Shown here piece after piece: positions 23,267-31,389 of a stretch of 64,000 nt of DNA. Where the stretch lies: the NCBI GenBank assembly GCA_022592445.1, contig JABYQR010000132.1:46903-110902 (forward strand), given 5' to 3'. The position numbers were made by a program, and so were the translations under genes. The stretch's first letter is position 1. Each line of letters opens with the position of its first letter. This DNA is from Cytidiella melzeri. Its lineage: Eukaryota; Basidiomycota; Agaricomycetes; Polyporales; Irpicaceae. The notes below the pieces were generated by a model, which saw only the letters and a list, made by a program, of their open reading frames with translations, was not told the DNA's origin and ran no database searches.

Positions 23267-24254
23267 TCAGTCAAAACGGCCACCTCGTCTCCTCGCAGGA
23301 CTCCTGGACCTTGACTTGGACGGCGAGCGGCGAGACCGTCCTCCCCTTTCTCCCCAGCCAGATCGACGTGGCGGGCTGTCTCGTCTTGGAGGTGGGACCC
23401 TGACACTACCACGCCCGCCTCTACCTCCTCGAGAAGTTGGAGCAGGTGCGTCTGACGCACCTCTCCAATGACCACCACCTCGACCCGCACCCGACGTCGC
23501 TCCAGTACCAAGTGAGCCACCCCATCCAGTATCTCCTCCCCTTCCCGCCTCTTTCTTCCATCCGTTGGAGAACGAAGCACCAGACGCGCTCGCAGGTAGG
23601 GTTGCCACAGCACCGCTTCCCTTGATAGTGAGTTCGCCACCGGAGCCGCTTGGTGCCAGTGTTACGTTCTTCGGTAGTTGAACCATTACACACATATAAT
23701 CTCCAGGAACAAAACGAAGCTCGTCCAACGTACGTTCTTCATCGACTGATGTTGTCGCAGGTTCGTCATCCGTAACGAGACGGGGCGCAGGGGACTCCAA
23801 CGTGCCAGGCTCTCCAAGGATGTCGCGTGAGTACACAGTGCCAATATCCTTTTGTGCAACACGACCACGGTTGGCCGCATCTGCAAAGACTGCCCGGAAC
23901 GAGTAACGTGCGAGAGGATGTCGGTATTCCGGACTTGGAGGAGCAGTCGAACGCAAAGTGGTTAGGACTTCACGGAGGGTCGCGTCTTTCCTACAAGTAG
24001 CAAACCCGTGAGAAATATAGCCAATTATAGAGGCACGCTACGCACCACGTAAATATCTGCTGCTCGTCGACTATTGGCAGTGGACCATCCTCGAACTGTG
24101 TGAGACGGTGGAACCCTCCGACCTTGATGAAGGCGCGAATAAGGAATGGGGCGGTCTGAAGAGAATACATGGGTAAGGTGTTTCGCTGAGTGGACTAATG
24201 GCTTACTTTTTCTCTATCAATTAAAGGTCTTCCTGCCGGTGTTGTTTCTGACAT
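23267..24254 (-). CDS. SAP18: SAP18, Sin3-associated and splicing-complex protein, with long RS/RG tail
   Basis: SAP18 is a ubiquitin-fold protein of the Sin3 histone deacetylase complex and of the ASAP complex linked to splicing and the exon junction. Three exons: 24207-24254, 24046-24155 and 23267-23990, 293 residues. Landmarks are TAPFLIRAFIKVGGFHRL, LPIVDEQQIFTWKDATLREV, SPEYRHPLARYSFRAVF and LRFVPGDYMCV. Typical SAP18 is about 150-170 residues; here a further 130 residues rich in GGRGG, serine-arginine and proline form a tail, ending RRGGRFD. Such a tail resembles RNA-binding splicing factors such as RNPS1. The gene is divergent from the NADAR gene. Confidence 0.92.
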
Positions 24255-24730
24255 TGTGTCGTGTGGTTCACAGTCGTAAAGTTGAAGTCTGCGCTTGGTC
24301 GCAATGAGATTATGTAAGCGAATTTATTCACACGGCCGTCGGGCGACAGCGCCTGAAGACTTGCTTCCGATGAACGGCGAACGCGACTGGCAATGCTGGA
24401 GGCGGCGGTGCGTAACTCTCTTTGCTCTCATCTTTCAGTCAATCTTACAACGACGGATTCAGCGCGATGGTCGTCTTGTAGGGTGCAACGCGACATCACC
24501 CCCTGTTAAATCTCCCACACACTTCAGGTTAGTCTCACTCATTGAACACGCGCATCATTGACTCCCGCCGCCTTGCTCTTGCCTTGCGATTCTCCTACCT
24601 GTTCATCTTTATCATTCTCCACGTCTATCTTGCAGGAATCTTTACTCACATACTTCATCTAGTCGTTGTCTAGTACCCTTCTTCCTGCGCAACAGCTACA
24701 TTTCACTAATACCACTCGACTGAAGATTAC

Positions 24731-26496
24731 ATGGGAAACAACAGCTCACGGGGTGCTTATCCCCCGCAGTATCCTCCGAAGCATGCATACTACTCAGAAA
24801 GAAAGCGCCAGAAACCACGCAAAGGAGGAGGCGGGCAACTTCGGTATCGTGACGATGCACACTACGATTACTCAGAGCAGTATCCTTCACAGTCACATTC
24901 CAGGTCACGGTATCCTCAGTACAATTGTATGTAGCCATATTTCTCGACGCTCGCATACCTGACGTTTTGTACGATGGTTGTGTGCAGCATACCAATCTCA
25001 GCAGGGCTATGCCATACAGCAGCCCGTACCTCCACCTCCGCTACCCTTTCCCAACGTAGCAACTCCAAGTCCATACCCTGTGATACCACCCGTACCTCCC
25101 CGGCATTATTATAGCTCGTCAGCACCCGCTGTAATACCCAACTCTTCATATTTTCAACAGCCAAATGTGCGCATGCCAGAACCATCTCCTGCAGCCCCTC
25201 CAGTGTATCCGCGCCAACCCATGCAGGGTGGTCCAGTTATACCATCTATGCAGCAAACATCATACCAACAAACTTCATCATCGTCGGTGCCTGTTATTCC
25301 ATCTTATTCAGACACATACCCTCAGCAGCACACAGGATCCCATCATCGACACGCCGTGTCGGACGCGTCCACACCCCCAGATCATATGTACGAAGGAGCA
25401 CCTCTGGGTCCGGGACAGTACGGACCCCAGAGACATCAGTACGAACGTCCTGAATCCGTGAAATTCAGTCACAATCCTCTTCCCACCCCACCCAAAGACA
25501 TATTTGAAGCCTCGCCTTACATTGGACTTTTAAAGGACTTGCACCGTCCCGTAGAAGAAACAACGCTTCGAAGGACGACAACATCGCCGCAATATGCTAC
25601 TGCGTATATAGTGTCCCCTACAGGTTCACAGGCAAGTCGAGAAAAGAAACCGCGCAAGGGTCTTTTCCGCTCATTGAGCAACCGTCTAGCTGGCAAGCCC
25701 AGACGGGAACCAGAGCCACAAGCTGCATATCAGGTCCCGATAATACTTGCCTCTGCCCCTGTGATGCCTGGTGTAGTTCCGGGAAACATATACTCGCCAG
25801 CTGTCCCTCCCCCCGGAATGGTTTGGTCATCCGGAGGCCCGCAAGGTCAAGTGCCTGGCGAAACCATGCGTTCGAATACCCCTCAACCGCAGGCACCTCC
25901 TTCGCCCGCGCCTTCACATCGTTCACACCGCTCACACCGCTCACGTCACTCACCAAGACGCAGTCCTCGCCCACTTCCGCTGAAAATTGACCTGCACAAT
26001 CAATTCGCGGGTTTGACGCATCTGTCATCTCATCGCGTTCATCACGATAGAAAATTGTATCCTTCCGCGTTCCATCTACTCGAAGCACTGCGGTTCATTG
26101 ACACCCGGCCTGATCTCTCGGAGCAGATCAGGAGGTGTCCTAGCGCAGACGAAGTAAAGGCGATCGTGAGTCAAAACTCTGCCTTCTGCAGGCCTGACTG
26201 GGAAAACGTGGTTCTACACATGGTAAGTCGCAGTTGGATTGCTCTGCTTCACTCGTTACTGAACTGTCAACTTGCGACGGTAGATGGACGAGGTCTTGTA
26301 TACAAAGTTCATCCAGCATCCTCACTTACGGAGCTTGTTGCTGAGCACCGGCGCAGCAGAGCTGCTCTACGCAGACACACACGACAACATGTGGGGTGAT
26401 GGGCCACTAGGACGAGGTGCGAACGAACTTGGTCGGTCCCTTGAGCGGGTCAGAGACCGGCTGATTTCTGAAGGATTTTCGGTGGAAGAGACGTAG
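24731..26496 (+). CDS. NADAR-domain protein with long proline/glutamine-rich N-terminus
   Basis: The last 150 residues form a NADAR (YbiA/DUF1768) domain, the family linked to N-glycosidase action in riboflavin metabolism and NAD/ADP-ribose chemistry: FAGLTHLSSHRVHHDRKLY, then PSAFHLLEALRF, WENVVLHM and LLYADTHDNMWGDGPLG. Exons are 24731-24926, 24988-26222 and 26284-26496. The first ~390 residues are disordered, rich in Pro, Tyr, Gln and Ser, with an HRSHRSHRSRHS patch. The start MGNNSS fits the N-myristoylation pattern, which suggests membrane attachment. The substrate in fungi is not established. Confidence 0.85.
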
Positions 26497-26696
26497 TGTC
26501 GTCCTTTCCATGCCATGATTACCTCTTTCTGTCATCGGCGGTATTTGGATTACATACCTCTGATACCTTTACTATCTCTGGTTTCACGAGCTTGATGATA
26601 CTGACGACGTCTCATCGGGCTGAGGCAGGACCTCCTACTTCGGGAATATACAAACATGTATTACTAACATAGATGCAATATTAGCGTTAAAGGTCT

Positions 26697-28435
26697 TCAT
26701 CGCTTTCGTCTTCTCCTGGTATCCCGGTCATCGTGTGTCTGTACGCCTTCCAATGTTTTTCGCTTCTGTGATTGCCCGTGCGTTGCACTATTTTGCGATT
26801 GTTCACCAAGCACGGCCTTTTCTACAGCTTGTCGACGTAATTTTTCGGGGACTTTCAGCCAATACAGCTCTTCTCGAGTACCGTCCACCATTTCGATTGT
26901 GACCGCCCTCCCTTCACCAGGTTGTGAGCTTCCTACGTCGTCCAAGCCGTTGGCTTGCACAACAAAAGAGACGCTGAAGTATTTGACTAGCTTGTCTGCA
27001 TGCTTTGGTGTAGCGAGGCGCAGGTAGCACTGGACCAAGATCAGCGGTATGTGAAGTGACGCCGGCACAGGCACTTACAGTGTCCATGCCTTTGTTGAAA
27101 TCCACGTAGTCTATACCGTCGTTACCCTCAGGGAATGCCTTTGCGAACAGTTTGCGGAGGGTAGTTTTGTTAGTCTCTGGGTGTACGTGGCGTACGTGTG
27201 CCAGACAGCCTGGCGGGTAAGGTGCAGACAGGTCAAGGATAGGTGGCACGGGCTGCTCGTAACGCTTATCAATAGTAGTTTTCGTCGGCTCAACAAGTAT
27301 AGCAGAGGAGCTAGGAGGAGGCGCCGTTTGTGTCCCTTGGTGGACGGCATTCTCGTCCAGAAGACGTTGTCGGTACTGCAGGTATTCAGCGTTGAGCTGA
27401 TCCCAACGCGCTTTAGGAAGTATGCGTAAACCACACTTTGTCACTTCGTTCACGTACGAATTAGGACTGATGTCGTATATTGTACGTTCTCCTTTCCACG
27501 GCCATCGCTGCACAAGATGATCAACGTCTTCGGCTTGCAAAAGAGTAATCAGAGCAAAGCCTTTGCATTTGGGTACGTCGCCTGCTTTATCGAGATGGTG
27601 TTTGGGTAGTGAGATGGACTGGACGCGTGACTGGGTGTGCGGGGCTGATGGTAGCAGAGCATTCACAAGACGGTAGATCCCAGCAATTGAGCGCTGCTGC
27701 TGAGGTATGTTTTCCTGTATGTGGCAGTGATTAGCCATAGCATGTTGCGTGGCCGGAGCACATACCAAGTACACAGTGCGTAGTTCCCATTCATTGCGAG
27801 AAAAGTTTCGGCTTCTATGTAGAGTCTCGCGCCAGTCCTTCAGCCGTATCTCGTAGCAACCACCGGGCTGCTTCGATGATGAATCCTTTCCATGCCACTC
27901 TGCGCGTGACGGTGAGGACATCAATAGACGAATGTCAATCGTGTTCTCCGCATGAGCTCGGAGGGCCTTGACGAGGATGGCTTCGGAGGGATGAGAGCAA
28001 AAATAAGGCGAGCTAGTGGTAACATACGTCAAAGGTATGACTGCGCGCAAGTCAGGCTTCTTTACGCGAAAGTAGGAGGTGGCACCACTCACACCCTTCG
28101 TCGCTGTGTTCCAAGGTCCTTCTTAGGTCAGGGTCAGACCACAGCGCGTGTTCCGACATTGCCAAGCAAAACAAAGCAGCATATTCCTCGTCTGACAGTA
28201 TCCCGGATGCTTTTACCACGTCTGTCGCTTTACCCTTCCACGAACGGCTAGTTGTGTCTCTGCGCGCTGGGCCAGACTCCGGCTGTTGTGAGACGGTGGT
28301 TGACAATGTAGGAGGTCCCTGTGTCACGGTTGCAAGTACATGATTGCTTGAGGGTGTCGCCGAGCTCGACGTGGATCCTGCATTTTTCTGCGTACTAAGG
28401 GCTTTCGCGACTGTGCGCGGGAGGAAGGGTAGCAT
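26697..28435 (-). CDS. LARP7/Pof8-like telomerase RNA-binding protein (La motif, RRM, xRRM)
   Basis: LARP7-family proteins bind the 3' ends of RNA polymerase III transcripts or telomerase RNA; the fission yeast member is Pof8. Four exons fit in frame: 28093-28435, 27766-28040, 27079-27714 and 26697-27029, 528 residues. The first intron (28041-28092, GTGAGT to GCGCAG) restores a La-motif read-through DEGFIPLTYV; ignoring it creates a false frame change. A degenerate RRM follows (KGFALITLLQAEDV). The C-terminal xRRM shows GCLAHVRHVHPETNKTTLRK, GIDYVDFNKGMDT, CYLRLATPKHAD and the LYWLKVPEKLRRQAV helix diagnostic for the family. The end is basic (RRRRKR). Convergent with the NADAR gene. Confidence 0.87.
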
Positions 28436-28586
28436 GAGCGAGTAAGGGCAGTCAACGTGAATTAATATAGCTTGAGAAATTCGAGACCACGCACTGGAAA
28501 GGGAAAGGGGATGAGTGGTCGCAGTTGGTGCCTGCTACTCGAATTAGCCCGTATAGGCATACAATGTGAGATCTTGATAGAACAAC

Positions 28587-28740
28587 CACTGCACGTTAGA
28601 CGTGAATATCAACGATGGATATTGCGTGGATATGGAAAATTTCCACGCAATATCCATGCACTTCTCAGAATGGATATTGCGTGGATAGAGCCCAGAATAG
28701 TTGGAATTTCCATGCTGTATCCATTCAATATCCACATAGA
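28587..28740. repeat. Left terminal and subterminal repeats of the CACTA-like element
   Basis: After the 13-bp inverted terminal repeat the word ATGGATATTGCGTGGA appears three times: forward at about 28614, inverted at about 28642, and forward at about 28672. The first two can form a 16-bp stem with a loop of about 12 nt. These are probable transposase-binding sites. Confidence 0.7.
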
Positions 28741-28926
28741 CGCCTGATCAGCGATAATTATAATCGGGCAGTATATTAATATTCAGAATTTAATTGATTT
28801 TTGGCCACTATGCCATTGGATGCGCACACCACGCGCGAGCTGACCATGCATGTACAGTATACATATATTACTTCGAGTTGATGACCTGTAATACTTATGC
28901 AAAGCCCAAGTATACCTAGTACGTAC

Positions 28927-28957
28927 ACTGCACGTCAGACATGAATTCACACGCAGA
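28927..28957. repeat. Extra internal copy of the CACTA-like element end
   Basis: CACTGCACGTCAGACATGAA repeats the outer left end with few changes and in the same direction, 340 bp inside the element. Its flank (GTA) does not match the right flank, so it is not the partner of the right end in this insertion. It may be a remnant of an earlier or nested insertion. Confidence 0.6.
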
Positions 28958-29034
28958 AAAAATGCCGCTGAATCTGCCATTGACAGTCAGTACTTCACGT
29001 TATCCCGACAGTATACGCGCGGAGGGTGACGTAC

Positions 29035-29300
29035 AGGTCGGGGTTCATGATGGGCCAAATGCCCCTGAGGAGCGCGTTTGCCCACTCTGCACTCTCATTC
29101 GTTCTCTCCTCGGTGGTAACCTGACCGTCAACGTCAGCGTCAGAGCCAGCGCGCAAGCCACGCATACGCTCCGAATGCCACACGCGGTCGTCAAATTCAA
29201 CCTGGGATGCGCGGTGCATACGGAAGTTCATGGTGTACGCGACGAGGGTTGGGATGACGAGCGCAAAGGATGCAGAGAGGAGTGCGTTGGGTATGATGTA
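29035..29300 (-). pseudogene. Fragment of a tricalbin-like (SMP domain) protein, membrane segment and start of SMP
   Basis: This exon encodes a membrane segment (ALLSASFALVIPTLVAY), then FDDRVWHSERMRGL, TTEERTNESAEWANALL and RGIWPIMNPDL, which is the start of an SMP lipid-transfer domain as in tricalbins and their fungal C2-domain relatives at ER-plasma membrane contacts. It stops at a GTACGT splice site (29034) where the real gene would continue; here only 100 bp remain before the internal transposon end. The rest of the SMP domain and the C2 domains are absent. It lies inside the CACTA-like element and is a captured fragment. Confidence 0.78.
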
Positions 29301-30205
29301 CTGAGATGGCTCACTGAAGGAAGGGTTGTCGGGTTGGCCCACGTAGCACTTGAATATCCGAAATAAGCAGGATCCTTGCTATGTGATTCAGCAATGCGGT
29401 AATGACTCACGAATGCCTGTGGAAGTCGTAGTTAGTTCGCTGGCTATCATGACGAAAACTGGTATAAGAAATTCTTGCTTTATGCGCTACGATACACTCT
29501 TTGCCGCCCTTGAGACCATAGACGTCTAGTTCTTTAAGTGTGTATCCATCCTTTTCTCGGTAATCTGAGGAGCGTGGTTAGATAGGGATACCACAGTACG
29601 TCGTGGCAAAAGAACTTTGATAGCATACCGAGGTAGTCTCGGACTTCGGACTGGTATAGAGGATCTATCGTGTATGCAACGCCTATAACAGCAGCATCAT
29701 GTCAAGCTTTTCGAGCCGGAATACCATATCGAAACTCACCCCACACAATATCCTCTTCCGGAAACGCGTCCTAGGGCCCAGACGGAGTCAGTCACCGCGT
29801 GCTCTCCGCGAACTGGAGGGTCGTTGAACATGCTCACAGCACCGGAGAAGGCATCCCAGTCCTCTTTATGTATCAGAGTCGTCACCCTGCCAGGGTTCTG
29901 TGTTGTGTTTGTCACGGTGTGTCCAGATGTCGAGGAGGGAATAGACACTGACTTCAGGCGTTCCTCGATGATCATGCAATTTTTGAGCAAATCGGCGCAC
30001 ATAACCTTTCATATATCCTGATACTATGGCCATAACACAGTGACACTCAGAGTAGCGAGGATAGAATGAGGAACTTACCTTGGGAGACAACATGCGGTGG
30101 GGGCTTCCAAGTGCCATGATATGTCCTTTACGATTCTGTACGCCTTGTTACCGACGATGTACATACCTCGAATATCAGCGACCCATATCCAAAGACTACG
30201 TACTC
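29301..30205 (-). pseudogene. Captured ChaC-like gamma-glutamylcyclotransferase gene, both ends missing
   Basis: ChaC enzymes split glutathione into 5-oxoproline and Cys-Gly. Exons still join in frame: EYVVFGYGSLIFE, PPPHVVSQ, GYMKGYVRRFAQKLHDHRG, NPGRVTTLIHKEDWDAFSGA, DAFPEEDIVWGVAYTIDP, EVRDYLDYREKDGYTLKELD and CYVGQPDNPSFSEPSQ. The YGSLI motif that binds the gamma-glutamyl group is kept. There is no start codon before EYVV and the normal C-terminal helix after NPSF is absent; instead the frame runs on into the tricalbin-like exon. So this is an internal piece of a ChaC gene, still spliceable, within the CACTA-like element. Confidence 0.82.
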
Positions 30206-30561
30206 TTCAGGTCGGGCTCTTGGTCGGCATTCTTGATGTCGAGCTCCTCGCCGGTGACGGGGTCGACGACACGCATGACATGGCCCTTTGCGAGACGCGA
30301 AGCGGTTTTCTTTGTCTGGTCTGCCTCGTTCTTGTCGCTCTGGTCCTGAAGCTGGGCTGCTTTGGCGTCCGTGGCATGCTCGGGGTTGACGAGAGAGGTG
30401 AGTTTAGTGGTGATGTTGGGAACGGGGTTTTTGCCCGAGTAGGGCTCTTAAAATGCGTGACCCATGACAGAATGTGTTGTGAGCTCGCCTGCTAGTAGTC
30501 AGTCATTGCGCTGCTGTGAGGGAGACGACTCACCATCCGTCCTGCGACGGGGGTTCCTCAT
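30206..30561 (-). pseudogene. Captured N-terminal exons of the tricalbin-like gene
   Basis: An ATG at 30561 starts MRNPRRRTD, and after an intron the frame reads EPYSGKNPVPNITTKLTSL, AQLQDQSDKNEADQT, then GHVMRVVDPVTGEELDIKN and ADQEPDLK. This matches the cytosolic head that precedes the membrane segment in fungal SMP/C2-domain proteins. The natural next exon is the membrane segment at 29300, but 900 bp of ChaC gene lie between. The two tricalbin pieces are in correct order and orientation. Confidence 0.65.
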
Positions 30562-30884
30562 GATATGTTTTGAGCATGAAGAGGGTTGGGGCGGATGCTA
30601 TATATACTCGCCAAATTCGAAGTTGTGGTTGTGTTTCGTCATCGGTGGATACTGTGCATTGTTGAGAAAGTTCAGTTGCCAACACCGAAGTGTTATGTAA
30701 TCAGAAGCGGCCGACGCCTGCTCGATTTGGACGCTCCTGATGCGCCAATTGCTGATGAGTCGGCCGCAGGATATCATCGTGCTTACGAGTACTACCGATG
30801 GGCGCTCCTTGCGGGTCTGGATTATAGTTATGGGCGCTTATATGGATATTACATTTTTATTGCATGGAAATAAGTGTGAATGGA

Positions 30885-30961
30885 TATAGGGTGGATATCG
30901 GATGGATATCACTAATATACACGCGATATCCACGATGGGAATTCAGGGCTAACGTGCAGTG
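30885..30961. repeat. Right terminal and subterminal repeats of the CACTA-like element
   Basis: Read from the minus strand the end is CACTGCACGTTAG, followed by several GTGGATAT/GATATCCA words, mirroring the left end. The last base of the element is 30961, before the AAC target duplicate. Confidence 0.7.
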
Positions 30962-31063
30962 AACCATGGCTCGCGCTCTTCTGAGCCAAATGTCCGAGTC
31001 ACAGCGTGGGCGGGGGTAAGCAAACACACGAGTTATGTGTTTTCCCTGAGAAAGTATAAGTAT

Positions 31064-31155
31064 CCCTCGATAGCTCAGTTGGAAGAGCGCGAGACTGTAA
31101 TGGTTGCTTAAAAATCTTAATCTCGATGTCGCTGGTTCGATCCCGGCTCGAGGGA
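31064..31155 (+). tRNA. tRNA-Tyr (anticodon GTA) with intron
   Basis: Acceptor stem CCCTCGA pairs with TCGAGGG (31148-31154), discriminator A at 31155. D-arm GCTC-AGTTGGAA-GAGC, anticodon stem CGAGA pairing with TCTCG, loop CTGTAA with anticodon GTA, and T-arm with GGTTCGATCC. About 19 bases between the base after the anticodon and the 3' half of the loop form the usual tRNA-Tyr intron. It starts 102 bp beyond the right end of the CACTA-like element. Confidence 0.93.
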
Positions 31156-31389
31156 TTGTTTTCGATTTTTGCCCAAATCGAGCTCCTTTGTCTCTTCTGG
31201 CGTTTTGATAATGTTGGAAGACGGTTTGGAAGAAATTGGAACGTGAATCAAGATGTTTTGAGCACGGCGCTAATTGGTTGGGAGCGCATGCATTGGGCGT
31301 TTGTTATAACACTTGCTCTGAGCCTTGATCTATAACCTCTGTCGTTGTGGTACACAAACGCGTCGGTGTACCGTGGCACGGCTGATACC

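Larger units (their letters stand above)
28587..30961. mobile_element. CACTA-like DNA transposon carrying captured gene pieces, no transposase
   Basis: The two ends are inverted copies: both begin CACTGCACGTTAG and share TGAAT after a 3-base difference. They are flanked by the same 3 bp, AAC, at 28584-28586 and 30962-30964. A CACT(A/G) start, 3-bp target duplication and clustered subterminal repeats in both orientations (GTGGATAT/ATATCCAC words at 28613-28735 and 30870-30940) together define the CACTA (En/Spm) group. There is no transposase; the interior consists of pieces of two cellular genes on the minus strand. It would need a transposase supplied elsewhere. The element length is 2,375 bp. 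Confidence 0.8.

Noticed and set aside
22720..23640. 306-residue leftward open frame
   Set aside because: It overlaps the last exon of SAP18 on the same strand in another frame; its translation is a low-complexity shadow of the GC-rich RS/RG tail. No domain and no supported start.
28052..28092. Apparent frameshift in the LARP7/Pof8-like gene
   Set aside because: Two long frames overlap here, but a good 52-bp intron (GTGAGT to GCGCAG, branch-like CTGAC) at 28041-28092 joins the parts into a normal La motif.
28472..28747. Open frames across the left end of the CACTA-like element
   Set aside because: They run through the terminal and subterminal repeats; the protein would be made of transposon-end sequence.
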